A stretch of 64,000 nucleotides of DNA from Firmicutes bacterium ASF500 (GCA_000492175.2 CP097573.1:1488001-1552000), one strand, 5' to 3'. Counted from the stretch's first letter, positions 17,747-27,044 are shown. Notes: generated from the letters alone by a model not told the origin. Made by a program: numbers and translations.

Positions 17747-18484
17747 CGACTGGGTCAGGGCCTCCTGAAAGGCCTCCCGCTGCTCGGCGGCGGACATGGG
17801 GGGCTCGGTGTGGAACACCCCGTCGATAAACTCCTGGTGGAGCTTGTCCGCCTTGCGGGAGTAGAACAGGGCGTTATAGATGTTGGCCGTCCGGCCGTCG
17901 AAGGCGGGGAACAGGAAGCCCAGCTCCGGGGGGGCCACCACCTGACCGGCGGTGTAGTGGAACTCGTTGTCGCCGGGGAAGTAGTTCAGCTCCGGCTTTA
18001 CCGTCTTCACCGGGCAGACACAGCACAGGAAATAGTGGAACACCTCCTCGGAGCCGTCCTCCTGGACCACGTCGTCCTTCCCCCGCCGGGGCACGTCATA
18101 GGCGTCGCTGGCCATCAGGAGAAGATAGCTCTCCCCTTCCATGTCCAGGCTGGCGATTACCTTCTGGTAAAAGTCCGCCCGGACCTGGCCGTCCTTCAGC
18201 TGGCTGGACCGCAGGGCGGCAAGCATGCGGTGCTCGTCGCTGTCCATCACCTGCTGGGTGGAAAATACGATGTCGATGAGGTTTTTGCCCAGCGCCCCCG
18301 ACAGGGTCTTTTTCAACAGGCCCAGATACTTTTCCGCCTCCTCCTGGGGCATGGTCCCCAGGGACTCGTCCAGGTCGGAGACGATCTCCCCGCCGCCGTT
18401 GACAAAGCAGCCATAAATCCGGCTGACGGCGTTTTTCTCCAGCCGCCACCGGCGGCGCAGCTCGCTGACTTCTTTTTGGTTCAT
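17342..18484 (-). CDS. DUF4317 family protein, function unknown
   Basis: A 380-aa soluble protein resembling the DUF4317 family of clostridia, for which no function is known to me. ATG 18484 is chosen because GGGAGG stands five to six bases upstream; the frame is open further but without a start signal. Landmarks are LRRRWRLEKNAVSRIYGCFV, VFSTQQVMDSDEHRMLAALR, a central cysteine pair (YFLCCVCPVK) and a charged helical region before the C-terminus. It is transcribed divergently from the SRP RNA and converges on cinA. The IS inserted at its 3' end leaves the coding sequence intact but has probably weakened its terminator. Confidence 0.75.
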   Translation of the reverse strand: MNQKEVSELRRRWRLEKNAVSRIYGCFVNGGGEIVSDLDESLGTMPQEEAEKYLGLLKKTLSGALGKNLIDIVFSTQQVMDSDEHRMLAALRSSQLKDGQVRADFYQKVIASLDMEGESYLLLMASDAYDVPRRGKDDVVQEDGSEEVFHYFLCCVCPVKTVKPELNYFPGDNEFHYTAGQVVAPPELGFLFPAFDGRTANIYNALFYSRKADKLHQEFIDGVFHTEPPMSAAEQREAFQEALTQSLEEAFSVEVVRTIHESLTDRMTRHKEEKDPEPLTVTVGELEGILRDCGVPQERIGAFQGECEERFGAGAVLSPANLIDPGKFELKTSQASVSLSPECTYLMETRIIDGKRYILIPAEDAVEVNGQTVRLLTDPQ

Positions 18485-18550
18485 AGGGGACCTCCCGGTT
18501 TTGATCAAAAGTCGCCCCCCGGCCGGACCGGGGCGGGCGCGATACCGCCT

Positions 18551-18579
18551 ATTGTAGCGCAAAGCGGCTGAAAAATCAA
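18551..18579 (-). promoter_or_regulatory. Sigma-A promoter of the DUF4317 gene
   Basis: On the minus strand TTGATT (18574-18579), a 17-bp spacer and TACAAT (18551-18556), about 66 bp before the start codon. Confidence 0.75.
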
Positions 18580-18604
18580 TGGAGGAAGTTTTTTCAAAAA
18601 AAGA

Positions 18605-18633
18605 TTGATAAAATGCCCGAAGTATAGTACAAT
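18605..18633 (+). promoter_or_regulatory. Promoter of the SRP RNA gene
   Basis: TTGATA (18605-18610), a 17-bp spacer and TACAAT (18628-18633), placing the start near 18640, where the RNA homology begins. Confidence 0.75.
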
Positions 18634-18639
18634 AACATC

Positions 18640-18956
18640 CAGCTCTTGTTCCGCCTCGGCGCGGAGCAAGGCCGCACTAGTCGGGGAGTCAGCGGTGCCC
18701 TGTACCCGCAATCCGCTACAGCGGGGATGAATCCCGGCCCCCGGACGTGAGGCTGTATTGTCAGCCCTGGAAAAGCAGTGATGATAGACCGGTCCCGCGC
18801 AACGCGGCTCCGTGAACCGTGTCAGGCGGGGAACCGAGCAGCACTAAGCGGCCCGCCGCGTGTGCCGCGGGGATACTGTTCTTGAGCCGGCTGTCCAGGT
18901 AACGGATATGTCCCACGCTTCAAAGGCCGGTGTGCGGTCTTGCTCTGTGCCGGGTA
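18640..18956 (+). ncRNA. ffs: Large-type signal recognition particle RNA
   Basis: The RNA partner of Ffh in co-translational membrane targeting. The Alu-domain sequence GGCCGCACTAGTCGGGGA, followed by GCGGTGCCCTGTACCCGC, closely matches the Bacillus-type scRNA. The S-domain core is at about 18812-18845 (GTGAACCGTGTCAGG, then GGGGAACCGAGCAGCACTAA). The 5' segment GAGCAAGGCCGCAC pairs with GTGCGGTCTTGCTC near the 3' end, closing the long helix. The length of about 315 nt shows it is the long form with an Alu domain, as in spore-forming Firmicutes. The 3' end is approximate. It lies just upstream of dnaX, a common arrangement. Confidence 0.92.
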
Positions 18957-18959
18957 TTT

Positions 18960-18990
18960 TGTAGGGCAAGGGCTCTGCCCTTGCCCTACA
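18960..18990. repeat. Complete TGTAGGG-type palindromic repeat (family C)
   Basis: A 31-bp near-perfect palindrome beginning TGTAGGGCAAGG and ending CCTTGCCCTACA, between the SRP RNA and dnaX. Lacking a T-run, it is not a canonical terminator, but it may define the 3' end of the SRP RNA. Confidence 0.8.
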
Positions 18991-19006
18991 TGATGGAGGT
19001 GACCAG

Positions 19007-20740
19007 ATGTACCAGGCGTTATATCGAAAATGGAGGCCCCGGGCCTTTGATGACGTGGTGGGTCAGGAGCACATCACCGACACCCTCAAGCGCCAGGTGG
19101 CGGCGGGGCGGCTGTCCCACGCCTATCTGTTCACCGGTACCCGGGGAACGGGCAAGACCACCTGCGCCAAGATTCTGGCCCGGGCGGTGAACTGTGAGAA
19201 TCCCCGGGAGGGCAATCCCTGCAACGCCTGTCCAGCCTGCCTGGGCATCGAGAACGGCTCCATCTTGGACGTGCTGGAGCTGGACGCCGCCTCCAACAAC
19301 GGGGTGGACCAGGTGCGGGCCCTGCGGGACGAGGCGGTGTACACCCCCGCCGCCGTCCGGATGCGGGTGTACATCGTGGACGAGGTCCACATGCTGTCCA
19401 CCGCCGCCTTCAACGCCCTTTTGAAAATTCTGGAGGAACCGCCCCCCCATCTCCTCTTCATTTTAGCCACCACCGAGCTGCACAAGGTCCCCGCCACCAT
19501 TAAGAGCCGGTGCCAGCAATTTTCCTTCAAGCGCATTCTGCCCATGCAGATCGCCCAGCGGCTGGAGTACGTGGCCGGACAGGAAGGCATCCCCCTCACC
19601 CCGGAGGGAGCCGCCCTGCTGGCCCGTCTGGCTGACGGCGGCATGCGGGACGCCCTGTCCCTCCTGGACCAGTGCGCCGGGGGCAAGTCCGCTGTGGACG
19701 AGCAGGCCATTCTGGACACGCTGGGCCTGGCGGGCAATGTGGAGACCGCCGCCCTCATGGAGCGGCTGGCCGCCCGGGACACCGCCGGGGCCCTGTCCGC
19801 CCTGGGACGGCTGTACGCTAACGGCAAGGACGTGGGCTCGGTGCTGGGGGAGCTGTCCTCCCTGGCCCGGGACCTGCTTTTGAGAAAGACCGCCCCCCAG
19901 GGCTGCGCCGCCCTGCTGGCCGGAGGGTATGACGAGGCCACCCTCCGCCGCCTGGGGGAACAGCTGTCCCCCCAGCGGCTGTTGCAGATGCTTACCCTGC
20001 TCCAGAGCGCCGCCGCCGGGCTGGCCCGGAGCGCCAACCGGCGCACCGACGCGGAGCTGTGCCTCATCCGCCTCAGCGACGAGGGGCTGGACGAGTCCTT
20101 CGCCGGACTGTCCGCCCGGATCGCCCGGCTGGAGGAGCGGATGGTCAAGGGCGTCCCCGCCGCCCCGGAGCCCCCCCCACCCCCGGTCAAGCCGGAGCGC
20201 CCCCCGGCGGACGACCGCCCCCCCTGGGAGGAGGAGCGGCCCCCCCTGCCCGACGAGCCCCCCGAGGAGCCGGAATATGTCTTTGACGAGCCCGCCCCCA
20301 AGCCGGAACCGCCCAGGCTGGAGCCTCCAAAACCGGAGCCGCCCCGGCCCGCCCCCAGTCCCAAGGCGGCGGACCCCGCGCCGGCCGCTCAGGGCGGCGA
20401 CAGCGCCTTCTGGCCCTCCTTCGCGGCGGGACTGCGGGGAAAAGCGCCCCCCACGGTGATGCCCTATCTGAACAACCCCTCCAAGGTCTCCGGGACCTGG
20501 AAAAATGGCCGGCTGACCCTGTGGGTGGACAGCGAGTTTACCCGCTCCATGCTCAACAAGCCAGCGGTGCTGGAGAAGCTGGCCCAGGCGGCGGCGGACG
20601 CCTTCGGCGGACAGCCCCAGGTCAGCGTGACGGTGGGCGCTCCCCCGCCCTCAGACGCCCCCCCCGCCCCGGCGGAGAAGGACCCCCTGGACGACCTGGC
20701 CGCCTCCTTCGGCGGGCTGGACAATATCACCTTTCAATGA
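19007..20740 (+). CDS. dnaX: DNA polymerase III subunits gamma and tau
   Basis: The clamp-loader ATPase that organises the replisome. The 577-aa protein has the N-terminal ALYRKWRPRAFDDVVGQEHI, Walker A GTRGTGKTTCAKILA, a zinc-binding cluster (CENPREGNPCNACPACLG), Walker B VYIVDEVHMLS and the sensor/arginine segment in TTELHKVPATIKSRCQQF. AAA+ and collar domains reach about residue 365. A strongly proline- and glutamate-rich linker (about 375-465) and a C-terminal tau domain follow. GGAGG precedes ATG 19007. No obvious frameshift signal for a separate gamma form was identified. Together with ybaB it is part of the usual dnaX-ybaB series; recR is not adjacent. Confidence 0.97.
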   Translation: MYQALYRKWRPRAFDDVVGQEHITDTLKRQVAAGRLSHAYLFTGTRGTGKTTCAKILARAVNCENPREGNPCNACPACLGIENGSILDVLELDAASNNGVDQVRALRDEAVYTPAAVRMRVYIVDEVHMLSTAAFNALLKILEEPPPHLLFILATTELHKVPATIKSRCQQFSFKRILPMQIAQRLEYVAGQEGIPLTPEGAALLARLADGGMRDALSLLDQCAGGKSAVDEQAILDTLGLAGNVETAALMERLAARDTAGALSALGRLYANGKDVGSVLGELSSLARDLLLRKTAPQGCAALLAGGYDEATLRRLGEQLSPQRLLQMLTLLQSAAAGLARSANRRTDAELCLIRLSDEGLDESFAGLSARIARLEERMVKGVPAAPEPPPPPVKPERPPADDRPPWEEERPPLPDEPPEEPEYVFDEPAPKPEPPRLEPPKPEPPRPAPSPKAADPAPAAQGGDSAFWPSFAAGLRGKAPPTVMPYLNNPSKVSGTWKNGRLTLWVDSEFTRSMLNKPAVLEKLAQAAADAFGGQPQVSVTVGAPPPSDAPPAPAEKDPLDDLAASFGGLDNITFQ

Positions 20741-20746
20741 ATTCCC

Positions 20747-20814
20747 TGTAGGGCGCGACGACCTCGGCGCGCCGCTTTACAGGGCTCCGGCGTGCCGGGT
20801 CGTCACGCCCTACA
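20747..20814. repeat. TGTAGGG-type repeat (family A) between dnaX and ybaB
   Basis: 68 bp, from TGTAGGGCGCGACGACC to its near complement GGGTCGTCACGCCCTACA, with a short variable centre. It starts seven bases after the dnaX stop codon. Confidence 0.85.
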
Positions 20815-20850
20815 CATCGGCCCAATTTCAACGGTAAAGGAGTTTTTCAT

Positions 20851-21204
20851 ATGGCAAAAGGATATGGCCGGGGTATGCCCGGCATGGGCGGCGGCATGAA
20901 TATGAACATGATCAAGCAGGCCCAAAAGATGCAGCAGGACATGCTGCGTATGCAGCAGGAGCTCCAGGAGAAGGAGTACCAGGCCGCCTCCGGCGGCGGG
21001 GTGGTGTCCGCCACCGTCAACGGCAAGCACGAGCTGCGGGCCCTGACCATCGACCCGGAGGCCGTGGACCCTGACGACGTGGAGATGCTCCAGGATATGA
21101 TCGTCGCCGCCGTCAACGAGGCTATGCGCGCCGCCGACGCCGACGCCGCCAGCACCATGCAGTCCCTCACCGGCGGCCTGAACCTGGGCGGGCTGGGCCT
21201 GTAA
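20851..21204 (+). CDS. ybaB: YbaB/EbfC family nucleoid-associated protein
   Basis: A small DNA-binding protein (117 aa) that usually accompanies dnaX. The N-terminal 20 residues are glycine- and methionine-rich (GRGMPGMGGGMNMNMIK). They are followed by the family helix KQAQKMQQDMLRMQQELQEK and the beta segment GGGVVSATVNGKHELRALTI. AAAGGAG lies eight bases before ATG. A GGGGAGACCGCGGTCTCCCC terminator follows. recR, the next gene in many genomes, is replaced by tex here. Confidence 0.93.
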   Translation: MAKGYGRGMPGMGGGMNMNMIKQAQKMQQDMLRMQQELQEKEYQAASGGGVVSATVNGKHELRALTIDPEAVDPDDVEMLQDMIVAAVNEAMRAADADAASTMQSLTGGLNLGGLGL

Positions 21205-21216
21205 ACACACACAGCC

Positions 21217-21242
21217 AATGGGGAGACCGCGGTCTCCCCATT
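21217..21242 (+). terminator. Terminator after ybaB
   Basis: AATGGGGAGACC and GGTCTCCCCATT form a near-perfect stem with a minimal loop, followed by TTC-rich sequence. The short T-tract makes it moderate. Confidence 0.6.
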
Positions 21243-21273
21243 CTTCATCCGCAACTGGGAGGATATATCAACT

Positions 21274-23424
21274 ATGGACCAAATGATTCAAGCCCTGGCC
21301 CAGGAGCTGGGCCGTACCGAGGAGCACGTACAAAATGTCGTGGCCCTCATTGACGAGGGGGCTACCATCCCCTTTATTGCCCGCTACCGCAAGGAGCTCC
21401 ACGGCTCCATGGACGACCAGCTTCTCCGCCAGCTGGCCGACCGTTTACAGTACCTGCGCAATCTGGACGCCCGGAAAACCGAGGTCAAGACCTCCATTGA
21501 GAATCAGGGCAAGCTGACGGAGGAGCTGTCCGCCGCCATTGACTCCGCCGCCACCCTGGCGGAGGTGGAGGACCTGTACCGCCCCTACAAGCAGAAGCGG
21601 CGCACCCGGGCCACCATCGCCCGGGAAAAGGGGCTGGAGCCCCTGGCCGCGCTGGCCTTCGCCTTCGGCCCCGCTGTGGACATGGAGCAGGCCGCACTGG
21701 AGTACATCGACCCCGAGAAGGGGGTGGAGACGGCGGCGGACGCTCTCCAGGGGGCCAGCGACATCATCGCGGAGATGATCTCCGACGACGCCGACATCCG
21801 CAAGGAGCTGCGGGCGCTCTACCTCCGCCGGGCCGCGCTGGTGTCCAGGGCGGCGGACAAGGATCCGGAGGACACCGTATACCGCCTCTATTACGACTTC
21901 AAGCAGCCGGTTGGCCGTCTCCAGGGCTATCAGGTGCTGGCCATCAACCGGGGCGAGCGGGAGGACGTGCTGAAGGTCAGCGTGGAGCTGGACCCGGAGA
22001 CCGCCCATGTTGCCGTCCGGCGGATGACGGTGCCCGGCCGTGCGGCTATGGACTTCGTCCGTGCGGCGGCGGACGACGCCTATGACCGGCTCATTCAGCC
22101 CTCCATGGAGCGGGAAATTCGAAACACCCTCACCGACCAGGCCAACGAGGGGGCCATCCACATGTTCGCCCTGAATTTGAAGCCTCTGCTTATGCAGCCC
22201 CCCGTCAAGGGCCGGGTGACCATGGGCCTGGACCCGGGCTACCGCATGGGGTGCAAGGTGGCGGTGGTGGACGGTACTGGCAAGGTGCTGGACACCACGG
22301 TGGTCTACCCCACCCACGGAGCCCGCCAGAAGGAGGAGTGTATCAGCAAGCTGTCCGCCCTGATTCGGAAGCACGGGGTGGAGCACATCGCCATCGGCAA
22401 CGGCACCGCCAGCCGGGAGACCGAGCAGATGACGGTGGAGCTCATCAAGGGGCTGGGCGGCGGTGTGTCCTACATGATCGTCAGCGAGGCGGGAGCCTCC
22501 GTGTACTCCGCCTCCAAGCTGGCCGCCGAGGAGTTCCCCCAGTTTGACGTGAATCTGCGAAGCGCCGTGTCCATCGCCCGGCGGCTCCAGGACCCCCTGG
22601 CCGAGCTGGTGAAGATCGACCCCAAAGCCATCGGCGTGGGCCAGTACCAGCACGACATGCCCCAGGCCCGCCTGGGCGAGACCCTGGACGGCGTGGTGGA
22701 GGACTGCGTCAACGCCGTGGGTGTGGACGCCAACACCGCCTCCCCATCCCTGCTCCAGCGGGTGTCCGGCCTCACCGCCGCCACCGCGAAAAACGTGGTG
22801 AAATATCGGGAGGAAAACGGGGCCTTCACCACCCGGAAGCAGCTTTTAAAGGTGCCCAAGCTGGGCCCCAAGGCCTTTGAGCAGTGCGCCGGCTTCATCC
22901 GGGTGCCTGAGAGCAAATCTGTCCTGGACAACACCGGCGTCCACCCGGAGAGCTACGCCGCGGCGGAACGGCTCCTCACCGCCTGCGGCTACACCCTGGA
23001 GGACGTGAAGGCGGGGAGCATTGCGGAGCTGAAGGCAAGGGCTGAGAAAACCGGCTACGAGGCCCTCAGCGAGACCTGCGGGGCGGGTGCCCCCACCCTG
23101 GCGGACATTGTGAAGGAGCTGTCCAAGCCGGGCCGGGACCCCCGGGACGAGCTTCCGCCCCCCATCCTGCGCACCGACGTGATGGAGGCCAAGGACCTGA
23201 AACCCGGCATGGAGCTCCAGGGCACCGTCCGCAATGTGATTGACTTCGGCGTGTTCGTGGACATCGGCGTCCACCAGGACGGGCTGGTCCACATCTCCAA
23301 GCTCCCCCGGCGGGTGAAGCACCCCTCCGAGCTGCTCAGCGTGGGGGATGTGATTACCGTCTGGGTGGTTGAGGTGGACGAGAAAAAGAAGCGTATCTCC
23401 CTGACCATGAAGAAGCCTTCCTGA
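21274..23424 (+). CDS. tex: Tex-family RNA-binding transcription accessory protein
   Basis: A 716-aa cytoplasmic nucleic-acid-binding protein linked to transcription and, in Gram-positives, stress or toxin regulation. In order: the helical N-terminal Tex domain (IPFIARYRKELHGSMDDQLL), the YqgF/RNase H-like core (VTMGLDPGYRMGCKVAVVDG and the TASRETEQ region), helix-hairpin-helix repeats (LLQRVSGLTAATAKNVVKYR, QLLKVPKLGPKAFEQCAGF) and a C-terminal S1 domain (about 635-710; GVFVDIGVHQDGLVHISKL). GGGAGG lies upstream of ATG 21274. The length is typical. The YdeI-like gene starts 13 bp after its stop, suggesting a shared transcript. Confidence 0.96.
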   Translation: MDQMIQALAQELGRTEEHVQNVVALIDEGATIPFIARYRKELHGSMDDQLLRQLADRLQYLRNLDARKTEVKTSIENQGKLTEELSAAIDSAATLAEVEDLYRPYKQKRRTRATIAREKGLEPLAALAFAFGPAVDMEQAALEYIDPEKGVETAADALQGASDIIAEMISDDADIRKELRALYLRRAALVSRAADKDPEDTVYRLYYDFKQPVGRLQGYQVLAINRGEREDVLKVSVELDPETAHVAVRRMTVPGRAAMDFVRAAADDAYDRLIQPSMEREIRNTLTDQANEGAIHMFALNLKPLLMQPPVKGRVTMGLDPGYRMGCKVAVVDGTGKVLDTTVVYPTHGARQKEECISKLSALIRKHGVEHIAIGNGTASRETEQMTVELIKGLGGGVSYMIVSEAGASVYSASKLAAEEFPQFDVNLRSAVSIARRLQDPLAELVKIDPKAIGVGQYQHDMPQARLGETLDGVVEDCVNAVGVDANTASPSLLQRVSGLTAATAKNVVKYREENGAFTTRKQLLKVPKLGPKAFEQCAGFIRVPESKSVLDNTGVHPESYAAAERLLTACGYTLEDVKAGSIAELKARAEKTGYEALSETCGAGAPTLADIVKELSKPGRDPRDELPPPILRTDVMEAKDLKPGMELQGTVRNVIDFGVFVDIGVHQDGLVHISKLPRRVKHPSELLSVGDVITVWVVEVDEKKKRISLTMKKPS

Positions 23425-23437
23425 TGGGGTGGACAAG

Positions 23438-24037
23438 ATGAGCAGTGAAACAACTCTCCCAACGGAGGCCGGGCAGGCCGGCGGCCCGCTGGAATTTCCC
23501 AGCCGGGAGTCCTTCCGCAGCTGGCTCCAGGAACACGGCCAGTCCAGCCCCGGCGTCTGGCTGCTCTTCGGCAAGGCCGGCGGGCCTAAGACGCTCAAGG
23601 CGGCGGAGGCGCTGGAGGAGGCCCTGTGCTTCGGCTGGATCGACGGGCAGATGCGGAGCATTGACAGCGTATCCTATCAAAAATACTTCTCCCAGCGCCG
23701 GGAGAGGAGCAAGTGGTCGGCCAAAAACAAGGCGCTGGTCCAGCGCCTGGAGGAGCGCGGCCTGATGACCGATTTGGGCCGGAGGAAAATCCAGGAGGCC
23801 AAGGAAAACGGCCAGTGGGACGCCCCCAACCCCATGGCCGTCACCGAGGAGGAGATCGCCCGGCTCTCCGCCCTGCTGGAGGGCTATGAGCCCGCCTTTT
23901 CCAATTTCCAGGCCATGCCCCTGTCGGTGAAAAAGACCTACACCCGGGCCTACCTGGACGCGAAGACAGAGGCCGGACGGCAGAAGCGGATCGCCTGGAT
24001 GGTGGACCGGCTGAACCAGAATTTGAGACCTATGTAG
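23438..24037 (+). CDS. YdeI/OmpD-associated family protein
   Basis: A 199-aa protein of the YdeI (OmdA) family, small soluble proteins of uncertain function linked in some bacteria to peptide stress or bacteriocin protection. Landmarks are SWLQEHGQSSPGVWLLFGK, the strongly conserved EALCFGWIDGQ, KYFSQRRERSKWSAKNK and the C-terminal TYTRAYLDAKTEAGRQKR. ATG 23438 is preferred over GTG 23429 because GGGGTGG lies five to six bases before it. It follows tex closely and ends in a strong terminator shared with the convergent flagellin-like gene. Confidence 0.85.
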   Translation: MSSETTLPTEAGQAGGPLEFPSRESFRSWLQEHGQSSPGVWLLFGKAGGPKTLKAAEALEEALCFGWIDGQMRSIDSVSYQKYFSQRRERSKWSAKNKALVQRLEERGLMTDLGRRKIQEAKENGQWDAPNPMAVTEEEIARLSALLEGYEPAFSNFQAMPLSVKKTYTRAYLDAKTEAGRQKRIAWMVDRLNQNLRPM

Positions 24038-24075
24038 ACAAGCACCCCGGTCCGCTTACGGACCGGGGTGCTTGT
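24038..24075. terminator. Bidirectional terminator between the YdeI-like and flagellin-like genes
   Basis: A 17-bp stem (ACAAGCACCCCGGTCCG with its complement) around CTTA, lying within a few bases of both convergent stop codons. Confidence 0.85.
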
Positions 24076-24077
24076 CC

Positions 24078-27044
24078 TCACCAGAGCAGCTGTCTGGCGT
24101 CAGTTGCGCCCTGTTTGCTGTGGGCGGAGACCACCTGGGCCGCCCGAATTTGGATGGAGCGCTTCATATCCTGGAGCAGGGCGATGGCCTCGTCGCTGTC
24201 CCGGGTCACACCCTCGGTGGCGCTGATGTACTGCCAGGCGCTTTGGAAGCCCCGCATTCCCTGCTCCAGCTGGCTGTGCAGCGCGCCGTACACCGCCTGG
24301 ATCTGGCCGATCCACCGCTGGTCCGCGATGGCGGTCCGCTCCGCCGCCTTGGCGGACTCCCGGGTGGTCACGTCCATCCCCTCCAGGTGGAGCACCCGGG
24401 AGGACAGGCGGAACTGGGGCAGCATCACCGTGTCTCCGCCAATCTTGAGCGGAATGCCCATGTTGGTCCACAGCTTGGCGTCCCCCACGCTGGCTCCGCC
24501 CGAGACGGTGACCCGCCCGCAGGTCCCGAAGAGGCAGGCCCCGATGTCCACGCCGGGGTTGCCCCCCGCCGCTCTGACAATCCGGGCGGTCCCCGTAATC
24601 AAAATATCGCCGCAGGGCCCCTGCACCCCCGCGCCGATGGCGGCGGCGTGCTGGAGGGCCTGGGCGGAGACCGTCCCGCCCCGGATGGTGATGGAGCCGA
24701 TGGCCCCGTTCCGGCCCGCGCCAATACCGGCCCCGCCCCCCGACCCGGAGGCGGTAATCACGCCGCCCCGGATAACGATGCTGCCGCTCTGGTCCTGGCC
24801 GCTCTCACAGTCCCGGCCAATGCCCGCCGCCCCGTCGCCGCCGGAGGCGGTCAGCGCTCCGTCCGGGGTCCTGCTGTTGGGGTCGGAGGCACAGTCAATG
24901 CTGAGGGAGGTGCCGTTCCCCAGGGAAATTCCCGCATAGCCTGCGCCGCTCTCAAAGAAGCTTTGGGTCCCGCCCTCCAGAATCAGGGTCACGTCGTTCT
25001 CCCGGCCCAGGTCGAAGGCCCGGCCGTAGGACACCCGGCAGGACACGCCCCCCAGGGACAGCTCCGTCTTTCCGATTCCGTCGGCCAGAACAATCCGCCC
25101 GCTGAACGGGAGGTTCTCGGCGTCCATCCCCGTGCCGCCGGACAGGCCCGTCACCTGGTCGGACAGGATATACAGGGTCTGAGGCCCCTCCTCATAGACC
25201 CAGTCCTTCCCGGCCTCCCCGCCCTGGACGGTGAAGGGGTTGGGGTACATCTCAACCTCCTGAAAGGCCCTCCGGTACTGGTTCCAGAGGAGATAGGCGT
25301 ACCGCGTTCTGGTCCGGCCCATCTTGTCCCGGCCCCGGATGATGAAGGAGTGGAGGGGGTGCCCGGCGTCCCCCTTGGACAGCCACAGCCGGGCGGCGTC
25401 CGGGTAGTGCAGGCCCAGCTTGACCTGCTTGCCGTCCAGCTCCATGGAGGAGATGCTGGTCCAGCCGGGCAAGAGGGTCTTCCAGATGATGTCAAAGGGC
25501 TCCGCCTCCCTGCCGCCAGGGAGGGTGACCCGGCTGGCCTGAGCGGCCAGGGAGGCGGGTCCCTCCAGCAGGACGGGGAGGTTCACCGTTCCCAGCGACC
25601 CCTCCTCCTTCCCGGGGACTGCCACCGAGCCGCCGGTGAGCCGCACCGTGCCGGTTCCGGCCAGAGCGGCCAGCACCAGCCGCCCGCCGCCGCCCAGGGT
25701 GAGGGCAGTCCCCTCCCCCAGCCGCAGCTCCCCCAGGACATTCTGTCCCACGGTGACGATACTGGCCCCGGGGGCGTTCGCCGTGAGGAGGCCGGCCCGC
25801 ACATTCTGGAGGGTCACCTCGCCGGAGCCGGTGAGGAGGATGCTTTTCACCTCCTGGCCCGTGCCCAGGAGCATCACGTTCGCCGTGCCGCCGACGGTGA
25901 GCTGTCCGGTTTCCACCTGAAAGGATACGCCGGACAGGTCCCGGCCCATGACCTGTACATCCCCCATCTGGAGCACCGTCACAGGCGGCTGGGCGGGCGT
26001 CCCCCCCTCCGGGGCATTGCCCGCCAGCGCTGGAGCCACGCTCCCGCCGGCGATCTGAGCTTCCTCCCCCTCGGGGAGCGGGAGGGAGGCGAAGAGCTCC
26101 ATCAGCAGGTCCAGGCCGGTACCGTCCATCCCCGCCAGAAGGGTGAGCAGAGATTCGCCGGGGACAGGCAGGGCCTGAGCCCCGCCCTCCGCCAGCAGTA
26201 AATTGGTCAAAAAGTCCTGGAGGCCGGGGGCCGTCCCCCCGGTAAACTGCTCCTGAAAGTCCAGCAGGCTGGAGAAGGCCCCGCCGGTCAGCTCCTTCAC
26301 CGCCTCGTCCAGGGACGCGCCCCCCTCCACCCGGTTCAGCAGCTGCCGCAGGCCCTCCAGCATCTGGTCCAGGGTGGCGTCCGGCCCCGCGCCGGAGATC
26401 ACCGCCCCCAGATAGAGGACGGCCAGCCGGGCGGCGGCGCTGTTGTCCAGGGTACCGTTGGCGATAGCCGCCAGAATCTCCGCCCCGGTGGCCGTCTTGT
26501 CCAGGCCCAGCCCGGACAGCAGCTCCTCCGGGGACATACTGCCGTCCATAATCCCCTGTACAAACCACTGGGGGACCCTTCCGGTCTCCTCCGTGCCGGA
26601 GGCCAGGTCGTCCAAAATGACCTTCAAAAGGGCGTCCATGCCCTCGTCAACTCCCATGTCCTCGTCCAGAAACAGCGAGCCCTCCCCGGAGGCGAGGATG
26701 CGCTCGATCTCAGCCCGCAGGCTGTCCAGCTCCGCCTGGAGGGCGGCGCGGTCGGCCCCGCCGCTTCCCGCCGCCTCCCGGGCCAGCTCCTTGATTCGGG
26801 TCATGTGGTCCTGGACGGCGGCCAGGGTGCTCTCTCCCGCCTGGAGAATACGGCGGCTCCCCCGGGCGCTGTTCTCCGTCTGGCTGACCTGGCCCATCAG
26901 CTTGCTCAGGGCCTCGGAGACGGTCAGTCCCGTCCCGGAGGTCTTGGGGCTGGAGGCGGCGCTGGACGCCTTTTCCGCCTTGGTTGGCGGCGTATATTGA
27001 GGCACAGAGAAGGCCCGGTTCCTGCGGATCGACAGCTCTCCCAT
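24078..27044 (-). CDS. Giant flagellin-like surface protein with beta-helical centre (988 aa)
   Basis: Both ends resemble flagellin while the 750-residue middle does not. Residues about 57-115 (RRILQAGESTLAAVQDHM, then AALQAELDSLRAEIERI) match the N-terminal D1 helices. The last 100 residues (MDVTTRESAKAAERTAIADQ, then SAWQYISATEGV and a final helix ending QLLW) match the C-terminal D1/D0 helices. The canonical first 40 residues are replaced by a proline/serine-rich leader (FSVPQYTPPTKAEKASSAAS). The middle holds an alanine/leucine-rich helical part (about 120-340) and two glycine-rich beta-helix-like parts (about 350-530 and 720-870; GGGVITASGSGGGAGIGAG, ITIRGGTVSAQ). There is no Sec signal peptide. 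AAAGGAGG precedes ATG 27044. A GCCGATAG element suggests sigma-D control. A filament-decorating adhesin or minor flagellin is inferred. Confidence 0.7.
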   Translation of the reverse strand: MGELSIRRNRAFSVPQYTPPTKAEKASSAASSPKTSGTGLTVSEALSKLMGQVSQTENSARGSRRILQAGESTLAAVQDHMTRIKELAREAAGSGGADRAALQAELDSLRAEIERILASGEGSLFLDEDMGVDEGMDALLKVILDDLASGTEETGRVPQWFVQGIMDGSMSPEELLSGLGLDKTATGAEILAAIANGTLDNSAAARLAVLYLGAVISGAGPDATLDQMLEGLRQLLNRVEGGASLDEAVKELTGGAFSSLLDFQEQFTGGTAPGLQDFLTNLLLAEGGAQALPVPGESLLTLLAGMDGTGLDLLMELFASLPLPEGEEAQIAGGSVAPALAGNAPEGGTPAQPPVTVLQMGDVQVMGRDLSGVSFQVETGQLTVGGTANVMLLGTGQEVKSILLTGSGEVTLQNVRAGLLTANAPGASIVTVGQNVLGELRLGEGTALTLGGGGRLVLAALAGTGTVRLTGGSVAVPGKEEGSLGTVNLPVLLEGPASLAAQASRVTLPGGREAEPFDIIWKTLLPGWTSISSMELDGKQVKLGLHYPDAARLWLSKGDAGHPLHSFIIRGRDKMGRTRTRYAYLLWNQYRRAFQEVEMYPNPFTVQGGEAGKDWVYEEGPQTLYILSDQVTGLSGGTGMDAENLPFSGRIVLADGIGKTELSLGGVSCRVSYGRAFDLGRENDVTLILEGGTQSFFESGAGYAGISLGNGTSLSIDCASDPNSRTPDGALTASGGDGAAGIGRDCESGQDQSGSIVIRGGVITASGSGGGAGIGAGRNGAIGSITIRGGTVSAQALQHAAAIGAGVQGPCGDILITGTARIVRAAGGNPGVDIGACLFGTCGRVTVSGGASVGDAKLWTNMGIPLKIGGDTVMLPQFRLSSRVLHLEGMDVTTRESAKAAERTAIADQRWIGQIQAVYGALHSQLEQGMRGFQSAWQYISATEGVTRDSDEAIALLQDMKRSIQIRAAQVVSAHSKQGATDARQLLW

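Noticed and set aside
18960..18990. Canonical Rho-independent terminator for the SRP RNA
   Set aside because: The palindrome has no following T-run and is a copy of a dispersed repeat, so a terminator function is not claimed.
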